Positions 1 to 7,249 of a stretch of DNA of 12,956 bases are shown piece by piece (position 1 is the first letter of the stretch; the number at the start of each line of letters is the position of its first letter). A program made the translations under genes and the position numbers. This stretch comes from CAZBDU01 sp964490725 (lineage in GTDB: Bacteria; Spirochaetota; Spirochaetia; SZUA-6; DRHE01). The notes beneath the pieces are model-generated. The model saw only the letters and a list, made by a program, of their open reading frames with translations, did not search any database and had not been told where the DNA came from. Location of the stretch: contig CAZBDU010000127.1 of assembly GCA_964490725.1 (NCBI GenBank), positions 1-12,956 of the forward strand, in the 5' to 3' direction.

Positions 1-89
1 GGGCCCGGCCGCAGGGGGCTGAGGCTGGTGCGCGGTCCGGGGGAGCCCCATCCGCGACAACCGGAGGGACCGCCGGACAGGCCGCCGGC

Positions 90-2612
90 CTAGCGGCCCC
101 GGCAGCAGGAGGAACCGCCTGCGCGCTCGTCCCGCGGGCCCCTGTTCCTCGCACCCTGGGCCCCGGTCTCCCGCAGGCTCCCGGGGGCAGGGGCGCTCGC
201 CCCGGCGGGTCTCCTGCCTGAGCCGGTCAGAGCCAGGGCGGCGGCCACGTAGCATCCGAAACCTGTCCAGAACGACGCGGAGATGCTGTGCTCCATGGCC
301 ACTGCGACGGCCAGTACCGAAGCGCACACCGAGGTGGCGCCGTTCATGGCCCAGAGCCACGGCATCAGTTGTGGAGAGCGCCGGGCAGCGGCGCGCAACC
401 CCAGGGGAAACGGCATTCCCATGAGAAACCCCAGCGGAAAGAGCGTGCCCGCAGCGATCGCGACGCGCAGCGCCGTGGAGGCACCGTCATGGGTGTGTAC
501 GATGCGTGGGACCATGACGCCGAACACGGCGGCGACGACGAGCAGCGCCAGGAGGCATGCGGCGTCCCGCATCCGGCTGCCGGAGGCGGGCAGACGGCGG
601 GAGAACAGGCTCCCCAGACCGCTGGAAAGGAGCAGAGTGAACAGCACGGTGGCCAGACCGTAGACCGGATGCCCCAGGAATACGATGAGCCGCTGCATCT
701 GGGATATCTCGATGAACATGAATCCAAGGCCGATCGCGCAGAAGAACAGGGCATGCGGCAGGGACCCTTTCAGCCGCACTCTCCTCAGGGAGATCAGGGC
801 GGGAACGCCGATGCAAAGAAGCGTCAACGCCAGCACGATCAGGAGCAGCAGGACCACCATCGCCGCGGCGTTCATGTTGAAGCTCGTCACCCCCTGGTCC
901 TGCATATCCTTGTTGAACGCGTCCGGGAACCGGAGCATGTGGAAGAAGAAGGGCGACTCGTCCGTGGGAGCGGCAATCCGCAGCGGAAACGACCGCACCA
1001 GGGGGTGGTCGCCCTCGCCGCTGGCGAGTACCGGCAGCAGGCCGCTTGCTGCCGCACGCGGGCTGAGCAGGACCGAGAAGCCGAGCTCGCCGGCCACCGC
1101 TTCGAGCCTGTCGAGATCCGTCTGTGCGAACGGCTGCGCCGCGACCAGTATCGTCGCCACGCCGACCTGGCCGCCCATCATGGTCGTGACCACGGCGATG
1201 TGGTCGCGGGGATTGGTGATCCCGACCTCTTTCAGTGACGATCCCGCCAGAGAGATCAACCGACAGGTCTCGCCAGGCATCCGGGGAAAGAACCAGCGCG
1301 AAAACGTCAGGATTCCCCGCGGCGTGAGATGCCGCAGGAAGATGGCCCAGGCCTCGACCGTGTACAGCGAGTTCTCTGACAGCACGTAGGCGCCCGCCGC
1401 CGTGGCGGCCCACGTGTCGATGAGCGATGCCTGGATGATGTCGTAGCGGCTGGTCTGACGGGCGATATAGCTGCGCGCCTCGTCGTTGAAGTAGGTCACC
1501 CGGCTGTCCAGGTCCGGGCGTCCCGTGAACTGCCCGAATCGGGAGGTGGTCACGTCGATGATGTCCCGGTTGATCTCCACCCCCACGACGGAGGCCTGTT
1601 CGAAGGCGAGGGCGGAGAGGATGTCCCTGCCCCCGCCGATGCCTATGACAAGCACGTCCGACCCGGGCCGGAGGTAGTGGGCAAGATTGGTGACATCGTA
1701 CTTCAGATAATCCAGCTCGCCGGTTTGCCCGCTCCACCCTGGAATGGGCGTGTAGGCGGCCGCGTCGATGTCCATGTGAAGCTGCCGCACCCTGCGCCCG
1801 CCGCGATAGGCCCGGCTGACCCCCCAGCCCGCCGGCTCCTCGGGGACGTCCGGAGAGCCCCAGACGGCGATGCGGGAGAAGGAGTTCCACTTCTCGTAGA
1901 GGAGCTCCGGCTGCGGCCTGCCCTTGATCCAGCGCAGTCGCAGCAGCGGTTTGGACTGGTGCACCAGCGCGGTGTTGAGGACGACGAAGGCGAGCAGGAG
2001 TGCCGCCGTGCCCGCGGCAAGCAGGCGCGTCCTGGGGCTGGCCTTCGGGGCAAAGAAGAAGGAAGCCAGGCAGGCGCTGCACGCGCAGGCCACAACTGCG
2101 GTCGGTCCGTCGGTGAGCTCCAGCAGTGCCAGGACAGCAAGGCACCCGCCCGCCGCCCCGGTCAGGTCAGCCGCGTAGAGCAGGCTCGCCTCTCCGGCGT
2201 ATCGTGTGAGCGCCAGGCAGATGCACATACCGCTGAAGAAGAAGGGGATCGACACCAGGACGTAGGTCAAGGCCAGATACGCCCACAAAAGCGAGCCCAC
2301 GGTGAAGATCGGAACGAGCAGGTGTGCCAGGAAACTGGCAACGATGGCAACGCCGAGCAGCAGGGCCGCCACGGCCAGGTGTTGCCCTGTGCGCTCAGGG
2401 GCGAACCGGCGGGGAGCCAGATACACCACGATCCCGCCGGCGGTCATTCCGAACATAGCGATGGAGATGGCCATGAAAGCGAAGTGGTACATCAGCGTCA
2501 CGCTGAACACGCGCGTGATCAGCATCTCGTAGGTGAGTGTGGACAAGGATACCAGGAACACCGCGGCCACTGTTGCCGTCTTTCCTGCCGCAACCTCTCG
2601 TTTTGCTTCCAC
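90..2612 (-). CDS. Membrane protein with central spermidine-synthase-like methyltransferase fold
   Basis: The protein has 840 residues and begins at a GTG codon, 3 nt after the stop of the preceding gene, with a GAGGA Shine-Dalgarno site 7 nt upstream. It has three parts. Residues about 12-215 form several hydrophobic membrane segments. Residues about 235-560 form a soluble Rossmann domain with the glycine-rich loop VLVIGIGGGRD (320-330), an acidic residue ending the second strand (GVEIN, E346) and the TDESPFFF motif (550-557) typical of this membrane-anchored family. Residues about 580-800 form a second membrane bundle. The tail (about 800-840) is rich in Gly, Ala and Arg and looks disordered. 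The fold is that of spermidine synthase, but the catalytic Asp segment of true polyamine synthases (D-[ST]-[ST]-D) is not recognisable: the equivalent strand reads DIIQASLIDTW (391-401). I infer an unknown, probably SAM-dependent or SAM-binding, activity at the membrane. It is the last gene of the four-gene envelope operon. Family assignment is fairly sure; function is unknown. Confidence 0.85.
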   Translation of the reverse strand: MEAKREVAAGKTATVAAVFLVSLSTLTYEMLITRVFSVTLMYHFAFMAISIAMFGMTAGGIVVYLAPRRFAPERTGQHLAVAALLLGVAIVASFLAHLLVPIFTVGSLLWAYLALTYVLVSIPFFFSGMCICLALTRYAGEASLLYAADLTGAAGGCLAVLALLELTDGPTAVVACACSACLASFFFAPKASPRTRLLAAGTAALLLAFVVLNTALVHQSKPLLRLRWIKGRPQPELLYEKWNSFSRIAVWGSPDVPEEPAGWGVSRAYRGGRRVRQLHMDIDAAAYTPIPGWSGQTGELDYLKYDVTNLAHYLRPGSDVLVIGIGGGRDILSALAFEQASVVGVEINRDIIDVTTSRFGQFTGRPDLDSRVTYFNDEARSYIARQTSRYDIIQASLIDTWAATAAGAYVLSENSLYTVEAWAIFLRHLTPRGILTFSRWFFPRMPGETCRLISLAGSSLKEVGITNPRDHIAVVTTMMGGQVGVATILVAAQPFAQTDLDRLEAVAGELGFSVLLSPRAAASGLLPVLASGEGDHPLVRSFPLRIAAPTDESPFFFHMLRFPDAFNKDMQDQGVTSFNMNAAAMVVLLLLIVLALTLLCIGVPALISLRRVRLKGSLPHALFFCAIGLGFMFIEISQMQRLIVFLGHPVYGLATVLFTLLLSSGLGSLFSRRLPASGSRMRDAACLLALLVVAAVFGVMVPRIVHTHDGASTALRVAIAAGTLFPLGFLMGMPFPLGLRAAARRSPQLMPWLWAMNGATSVCASVLAVAVAMEHSISASFWTGFGCYVAAALALTGSGRRPAGASAPAPGSLRETGAQGARNRGPRDERAGGSSCCRGR

Positions 2613-2615
2613 GCG

Positions 2616-4871
2616 CTATTCCTCGTGTGCCGGATTCCCCGGGCCGCCGGAGCCCTGGCCCGCCGCCGTCTCTCGCTTCGCGCCGCTTGGTCGCGCGCGC
2701 AGGTGATATATCACGAACCGGCCTCGGTCATCGAGGGGAAACCGGCGGATCTCGATGCCTGGGAACAAACGGCAGAGCTGCTCCGCGCTCATTGAGCGCA
2801 CCGTCCCGATCGGCGTCTTCGGCGACCGGAGCACGAAGAGCTGGTTCAGGATCTCCCGTTCGGGCTCCACGAGCGCGGAGACGAAGACCGGCTCGTCCCT
2901 GCTCAGGCAGGCGGCGATATCCCGGGCGTGCCGCCGCGCATCGGCGTCGCGCATCAGCAGCCCGAAAACGATGTGTATGCGCACGTCCGGGCGGAGGTTC
3001 TTCACGTCCTGGTAGTAGAAGCGCAGGGGGTAGGCCGCCTTGCTCTCATCGTCCCAGTAGTGGGCGCCCGCCGGCATCCGGGCGACGAACCCTGCCGCGA
3101 ACCGATCGACGGCGCGGTAGTTCCTCTTGATGGGGTTGAACACGTACTCGGCGGGGTCCCAGAAACCTGCCGTTCTGGCGGATTCGGGGTACAGGGAGAT
3201 GTACCAGTCGACGGTGCGCTCGCGGTGCGGCCAGTGGGAGAAGCTCGGGTAGAGCGCCAGCGGTACGAGCAGCGTCAGGAGCGCCGCCCACCGCAGGAGG
3301 CGCGGCCGCTCCAGGCGCAGGAATCGATGGATTCCCAGCGCCAGGGGAACGGCGAGCATGACGTACACCGGGAGCGCGAAGGCATACATGTCCCAGATCA
3401 GGTAGTTGGCCGACCAGATCAGCTGTGCCGCCAGTCCGGCGAGGTAAAACCAGGCGCCGGTTCGCCGCACGGACGCCTTCCACAACCCCGGGAAGCCGGC
3501 GGCTATGAACGCGAGCGCGGCCGAGGGGAAGTTCCAGACCAGAAGGAACAGGTAGTTGAGGCGCCAGAACAGCTGCATCGACGGGGAAAGACCCCGAGGG
3601 AACATCATGTTCCGGAATCCTCCGCCGGTGGCATATCCCAGAACCGCGCCGAACCCACGGACCAGGGCGCGCGGCAGGGCGCGCACGCCGGCCGGGACCA
3701 TCGTCCTCTTCGCCGCTTCCACCGCTTCGGCCACGAACAGGATCGCATATAGCGAGGCCCCGGCGGCGAAGGCAAGGACGAGGCCGGCGACGTCCCAGCC
3801 GCCGATTGTTCTCTCCCGAGCCGCCAGGAGGACGAGAAGAAGCGCAAGGGCAAAGACGTACAGCCCCATGAGCACGTGATTGCTCACCCCCAGGCCGCAG
3901 GCGAAGAACGCCAGGTACAGCGCCGCTTTCCTGCCCGTGCGAAGAAAGCGGAACACCAGCAGGAGCAGGACTGCGATCAGGAGCGCGTTGAGGGTGTACA
4001 CCTCGATCGTCGTGGAATGCCACCACAGAGAGTGGGAAAGGGCCATGGTCACCGCCGTGAGCCTGGCTGCCGCCCGGCTGCCCGTGACCTCCAGCGCCGT
4101 CAGGTACAGCACCATGACTGTCAAGCTGCCCAGCAGCGCACAGAGAAGGACAAGGGAGCGATGCGGGTCGAGAAACGGGGACGCGCGCAGCCAGAGGTGA
4201 CCAAGCAGGTTGAAGAGATTGTGCGTGTTGACCCAGGCGCTCAGCTCCAGGTTCCTCACCCCGTTCAGAAGCAGCGTCGCGTCGACCCAGCCGGGGCTGC
4301 GCGCGGAGGTGAGCCAGTACAGAAGGGCCGATAGGAGGAAGACGGCAAACGTCTCAGCCAGGCGGGAAAGCGCGGACCCGTGTTTCAGGAGTTGAAGAAG
4401 ACCGGAGCGTCCCGTCGTGGAAAAGACCAGCCGGGAGTCAAGCAAGTACTTGCACAGATATCCCGCCGCCAGGCCGATCCCTCCTCCGACGTACTTGGAG
4501 CCCGGGAAACCCAGACCGTACAGAAACAGGATCTCCACTGCCCAGAACAGCGCCGTGGTCGCCACCCCGGTGGCGGAGTACAACAGGAAGCGCGCGGTCT
4601 CGCCTAGGGCCACCCTCACCCGCGAGCCGAAAACGAAACGCGCGTCCAGGACGTACTTCAGGACCAGGCCGGCTGCGGTGCCTGCTGCCAGGGCAATCAG
4701 GTGGCGGCCGTTCCCCGCCAGCGGCGCCGAAACGATCCACTGAACGGCGAGGTTCGTGCCGGAGGCAGCGAGGGCGAATCCCGCGTAGAGCATGGCTTTC
4801 CGCGAGCCCCGTGGCTGCTGGAACAGCGGTTCTTCCGCACCGTGACCGGGCGCAGTTTGAGCCACGTTCAC
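2616..4871 (-). CDS. GtrA flippase-like domain fused to DUF2723-type GT-C glycosyltransferase
   Basis: The protein has 751 residues, starting at the GTG that overlaps the UbiA stop codon as GTGA and is preceded by a perfect GGAGGAGG site. Residues about 27-155 are a GtrA domain: four membrane segments in two repeats, each ending in a conserved Arg/Phe strand (KYVLDARFVF at 72-81, KYLLDSRLVF at 141-150). GtrA proteins are implicated in moving polyprenyl-phosphate-linked sugars across the membrane. From about 170 the protein resembles DUF2723, a GT-C family related to protein O-mannosyltransferases: an acidic residue in the first outer loop (D197), the loop WVNTHNLFNLLGHLW (213-227), the hallmark IEVYTLNALL (289-298), then more membrane segments. 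Residues about 545-751 form a polar C-terminal domain with few hydrophobic stretches, probably extracytoplasmic. The inferred role is flipping a lipid-linked sugar and transferring it to an unknown acceptor within one polypeptide. Domains are well supported; sugar and acceptor are unknown. Confidence 0.85.
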   Translation of the reverse strand: MNVAQTAPGHGAEEPLFQQPRGSRKAMLYAGFALAASGTNLAVQWIVSAPLAGNGRHLIALAAGTAAGLVLKYVLDARFVFGSRVRVALGETARFLLYSATGVATTALFWAVEILFLYGLGFPGSKYVGGGIGLAAGYLCKYLLDSRLVFSTTGRSGLLQLLKHGSALSRLAETFAVFLLSALLYWLTSARSPGWVDATLLLNGVRNLELSAWVNTHNLFNLLGHLWLRASPFLDPHRSLVLLCALLGSLTVMVLYLTALEVTGSRAAARLTAVTMALSHSLWWHSTTIEVYTLNALLIAVLLLLVFRFLRTGRKAALYLAFFACGLGVSNHVLMGLYVFALALLLVLLAARERTIGGWDVAGLVLAFAAGASLYAILFVAEAVEAAKRTMVPAGVRALPRALVRGFGAVLGYATGGGFRNMMFPRGLSPSMQLFWRLNYLFLLVWNFPSAALAFIAAGFPGLWKASVRRTGAWFYLAGLAAQLIWSANYLIWDMYAFALPVYVMLAVPLALGIHRFLRLERPRLLRWAALLTLLVPLALYPSFSHWPHRERTVDWYISLYPESARTAGFWDPAEYVFNPIKRNYRAVDRFAAGFVARMPAGAHYWDDESKAAYPLRFYYQDVKNLRPDVRIHIVFGLLMRDADARRHARDIAACLSRDEPVFVSALVEPEREILNQLFVLRSPKTPIGTVRSMSAEQLCRLFPGIEIRRFPLDDRGRFVIYHLRARPSGAKRETAAGQGSGGPGNPAHEE

Positions 4872-5758
4872 GCGCCGCCTCCTCCCCGGCGGGCCAGCAT
4901 CAGCACAACAAACACGGCCAGGACCCACAGACCGATGTCCGCCAGCAGGGCACGGTCACTCAACAAGACTTCCGCGGGGTCCCCGCCGCTGTTGTTCGTG
5001 TAGACCAGATGCAGGTAGCGGAACACGCCGAACACGACGAAGGGAACCGTGACTATCAAGCGCGCCGAAGCCGGGGCGATCGTGCCCGGCGTGCTGACCA
5101 CATACAGCGCGTAGGTGATGATGGTCAGAGAGGCGGTCACGATGATCAGGCAGTTCAGCAGCTCCAGCGAGTACCGTGCCAGCACCCGGCGGTGCCCGGC
5201 GGAGCCCTCCGCCACGATCATCTCCTTGCGGCGCTTGCCGAAACCGAGGAACAGGGAGAGGAAGAACGTCGTCAGCAGCATCCACTGCGACAGCCCGACG
5301 CCGATCGCTACCGCTCCGGCCAGGAGGCGCAGCATGAAGCCGCCGGAGATCGTCATCACATCGATGAGCGCGTGGTTCTTGAGCGCCAGGCTGTAGGCGG
5401 CGTTCATTCCGACGTATGCCAGAACTACTGCGAGCGCCGCCGGTCGGAGCGCCGCCGCCAGTGCCGCGGAGGCGGCAAGGAGGGCTGACGCAAGGATCAG
5501 GGCTCGTCGCACAGGGACCTCCCCGCTGGCGATGGGCCGGTGCTTCTTCCTTGGGTGCAGGCGGTCCCGGTCCCTGTCGACGGCGTCGTTCATGATGTAG
5601 ACCACCGACGAGGCCAGGCAGAATGAAACGCACATCAACAGAACGCGCAGGACAAGGGCCGGCTTGTCGAAGTTGAGGGAGAAGACCAATGGGGCCAGGA
5701 TGAATGCGTCCTTCACCCAGTGCTTGATCCTGCACAGCCTTACGTAAGTGTTGAGCAT
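4868..5758 (-). CDS. UbiA-family decaprenyl-phosphate phosphoribosyltransferase-like protein
   Basis: This is a 296-residue integral membrane prenyltransferase of the UbiA superfamily. The first Asp-rich motif NDAVDRDRD (57-65) matches NDxxDxxxD, which binds Mg-diphosphate, and is followed by HPRKKHRPIASG (68-79). The second motif region is YSLALKNHALIDV (122-134) with D133. The extended basic motif, the ISGGFMLRLLAGA segment (137-149) and the C-terminal PAEVLLSDRALL (261-272) match the decaprenyl-phosphate phosphoribosyltransferase branch (mycobacterial Rv3806c) rather than quinone or haem enzymes. That branch transfers 5-phosphoribose from PRPP to a polyprenyl phosphate on the cytoplasmic face, the committed step to lipid-linked ribose and arabinose. 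ATG 5758 was chosen because the domain begins there and GAGG/GGGAG lies just upstream; an upstream extension would be read out of the epimerase gene. It starts 11 nt after the epimerase stop and overlaps the next gene by 4 nt. Exact prenyl length and sugar are not visible. Confidence 0.88.
   Translation of the reverse strand: MLNTYVRLCRIKHWVKDAFILAPLVFSLNFDKPALVLRVLLMCVSFCLASSVVYIMNDAVDRDRDRLHPRKKHRPIASGEVPVRRALILASALLAASAALAAALRPAALAVVLAYVGMNAAYSLALKNHALIDVMTISGGFMLRLLAGAVAIGVGLSQWMLLTTFFLSLFLGFGKRRKEMIVAEGSAGHRRVLARYSLELLNCLIIVTASLTIITYALYVVSTPGTIAPASARLIVTVPFVVFGVFRYLHLVYTNNSGGDPAEVLLSDRALLADIGLWVLAVFVVLMLARRGGGGA
4869..4885 (-). promoter_or_regulatory. Shine-Dalgarno site and GTGA stop/start overlap that set the GtrA-GT-C start
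   Basis: On the minus strand GGAGGAGG (4878-4885) lies 6 nt before a GTG at 4871-4869. The last two bases of that GTG and the next A form the TGA stop of the UbiA gene. This is a classic translational-coupling overlap. It is a better start than the in-frame ATG at 4928, which would add 19 Arg/Gly-rich residues read from inside UbiA codons. Confidence 0.8.
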
Positions 5759-5769
5759 GGACTCCCGCC

Positions 5770-6816
5770 TCAGAAGAACACCCTGATCACTTTGAGAAAG
5801 CCCCGCCTCCAGGGCTTTCTGTGACTGACGCCCGGAGCATCCCCTCCCCGGTGGGGGGAACCAACGTACCAGCGATAGTTTCTGCATAAGGCCTCCCGAT
5901 TGGACCAGCGCGGGCGAAAACCGAGCTCCCGGCGAGCTTTCTCCACGGACACCGCAGAGTCTTTTCCCGCGGTTTCGTAGATCCAGCGGTACAGAGGGGA
6001 GAGACGGAGCATTTCCAGCAGCCTGAGGGCGGGAATCGCGACCCACCGCGGGATCGGCACGACATGCTTCCCGTGGCCCGCCTGGTCGAGCACGGCCTGG
6101 AAGTCCTCCCGCAGCGTCCGATAATCCTCCGCGCCGACGTTGAACGTGGCGTTCACCCGCGTTTCCTCCAGGGTGGCGCACAGGAGGATCGCCCGGCAAA
6201 GGTCCTCCACGTCGAGGAATTGATACCGATTGGCGCCGTTGCCGATCACGGGGAAGCCCAGCCCGTCCCGCGCCCAGCTGTAGAGCAGCTCAAAAGCCCC
6301 GAGGCGCTCCGGTCCCACGAAGCTCTTGGGGCGCAGGATAGAGACGCACATCCCTCTGCCCCGGTATTGCTCGCAGAGACGTTCCGCCTCGATCTTGGCC
6401 TGCCCGTAGGGGCCAACTCCGATCAGGGGGGCGGATTCCTCCACCGGGACGACCTTGGGCATACCGTACACCGCGGTGGAGGAGATGTAGATGAAGCGCT
6501 CTACCCCGGCGCGTTCGGCAGCCTCCAGGAGGTTGCCGGTCCCGTCGATCTCCGTGGTGAGAATATCTTTGCGGCTGTACAGCGGGAGAGCCGCCGCCGC
6601 GTGGACCAACCAGCGGACTCCGGCGACCGCGCGTTGGACAACGGCTCTGTCTCGAATGTCCCCGGTAATGGGGATGATCCGATCTCTCTCCGGATAGTCG
6701 AAGGGGGCGACGTCGAGGGAGATGAGACCAGCATATCCCTGCCCGAGCAGGTGGCGGATGAGGTTGATGCCCAGGAAGCCGGCCCCGCCGGTGATCAGGA
6801 TCCTGGAGCGGATCAT
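5770..6816 (-). CDS. NAD-dependent epimerase/dehydratase (extended SDR)
   Basis: This 348-residue extended short-chain dehydrogenase/reductase acts on nucleotide- or lipid-linked sugars through a bound NAD(P). The Rossmann loop GGAGFLG is at 10-16, with an acidic residue after the second strand (D35) that favours NAD. The TGD of the third strand is at 51-53, the catalytic Ser/Thr region ISSTAVYG at 111-118, and the catalytic pair Y137/K141 in YGQAK. The length is usual for the family. ATG 6816 fits because GAGGTG lies 7 nt upstream and the Rossmann strand begins at once; the longer in-frame start at 6900 adds 28 residues unrelated to the fold. It is the first gene of the envelope operon. From context I infer a 4- or 2-epimerase or reductase acting on the sugar linked to, or destined for, polyprenyl phosphate. 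Substrate cannot be read from sequence. The basic C-terminal tail (about 332-348, SHRKPWRRGFLKVIRVFF) could contact the membrane. Confidence 0.9.
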   Translation of the reverse strand: MIRSRILITGGAGFLGINLIRHLLGQGYAGLISLDVAPFDYPERDRIIPITGDIRDRAVVQRAVAGVRWLVHAAAALPLYSRKDILTTEIDGTGNLLEAAERAGVERFIYISSTAVYGMPKVVPVEESAPLIGVGPYGQAKIEAERLCEQYRGRGMCVSILRPKSFVGPERLGAFELLYSWARDGLGFPVIGNGANRYQFLDVEDLCRAILLCATLEETRVNATFNVGAEDYRTLREDFQAVLDQAGHGKHVVPIPRWVAIPALRLLEMLRLSPLYRWIYETAGKDSAVSVEKARRELGFRPRWSNREALCRNYRWYVGSPHRGGDAPGVSHRKPWRRGFLKVIRVFF

Positions 6817-6829
6817 CGCCGGCCACCTC
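6817..6829 (-). promoter_or_regulatory. Ribosome binding site of the epimerase gene
   Basis: GAGGTG on the minus strand (6824-6829) lies 7 nt before ATG 6816. It decides the start in favour of this ATG over the in-frame candidate at 6900, which would add a 28-residue extension. Confidence 0.7.
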
Positions 6830-7003
6830 GTATGTTCAGGACAGCGCTCATGCAGGTGAAACTGCAAGTCTCGTACCAGCGGTGCAAACGGACCGCGCAA
6901 GCTGCCAAGTCTTGGTGGCGCAGGGAGTTGCGGGCGGCAACCCGCCGTCTCCCAGGTGGATCGGAGGCAACCGCCGGCAGGCTCGCACGGACGGCTGGCG
7001 GTT

Positions 7004-7031
7004 ATTTTATTTCCTGGTAATCATTTGTCTC
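7004..7031 (-). promoter_or_regulatory. Candidate sigma-70-type promoter of the envelope operon
   Basis: On the minus strand, GAGACA (7026-7031, 4 of 6 matches to TTGACA) is followed after 16 nt by TAAAAT (7004-7009, 5 of 6 matches to TATAAT). It sits in the most AT-rich patch of this GC-rich window. Transcription would start near 6997, leaving a leader of about 180 nt before the epimerase ATG. It was found by eye and is not tested. Confidence 0.45.
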
Positions 7032-7239
7032 CAGACTGGCCTAAAGGTCCGGTGGACAAAGGATGACGCCGGTCCGGAGGCGGCGCGCGGCTGCGGGGCG
7101 GCGCTCCCGTCGCGGACCGAGGCCCGCGCCTGCGCTCTTCCGGGCGCAGGCCTGGGAAACGCTCGACACTCCTTGCGTGGTCTCCGCGGAGAATTCCCGG
7201 ATCGCAACACGGCCGTCTCCGTTGAGGCGCCCTGGCCGG

Positions 7240-7249
7240 TGAGCGCTCA
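7240..7249. repeat. 10-bp palindrome over the ligD stop codon
   Basis: TGAGCGCTCA is a perfect palindrome that contains the ligD TGA stop (7249-7247). No T-rich tract follows, so it is not a standard intrinsic terminator. Significance is uncertain. Confidence 0.4.

Larger units (their letters stand above)
6817..7246. other. 430-nt gene-free stretch between ligD and the envelope operon
   Basis: No convincing coding sequence lies here; open frames on either strand have Arg/Pro/Ser-rich composition typical of GC-rich shadow frames. It holds an AT-rich patch (about 7001-7028) with a promoter-like sequence on the minus strand. It also holds a near-direct repeat of GGCAAC(C)CGCCG (6936-6947 and 6966-6976), a 7-bp inverted repeat AACCGCC/GGCGGTT (6969-6975 and 6997-7003), the 11-nt palindrome CCAAGTCTTGG (6905-6915), and the 12-bp perfect palindrome TCTCCGCGGAGA (7181-7192). 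The likely content is the end of the ligD transcript and the promoter and leader of the envelope operon. Confidence 0.6.

Noticed and set aside
1..89. Terminator for the envelope operon in the first 89 nt
   Set aside because: Only a 6-bp GGGGCT/AGCCCC pairing with a long loop and no T tract was found, so the operon end is left without a terminator call.
90..2612. Annotation of the large membrane protein as a spermidine synthase
   Set aside because: Only the fold is shared. The polyamine catalytic Asp motif is not seen, and the two membrane bundles place it in a different, uncharacterised family.
5759..6199. A 147-residue N-terminal extension of the UbiA protein
   Set aside because: The extension lies inside the epimerase gene in another frame and lacks family similarity. 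ATG 5758 has a nearby ribosome binding site and matches the family start.
7181..7192. TCTCCGCGGAGA palindrome as a terminator of ligD
   Set aside because: It has no loop and no T-rich tail on the minus strand. Perfect 12-bp GC-rich palindromes can occur by chance, so it is listed only within the gene-free stretch.
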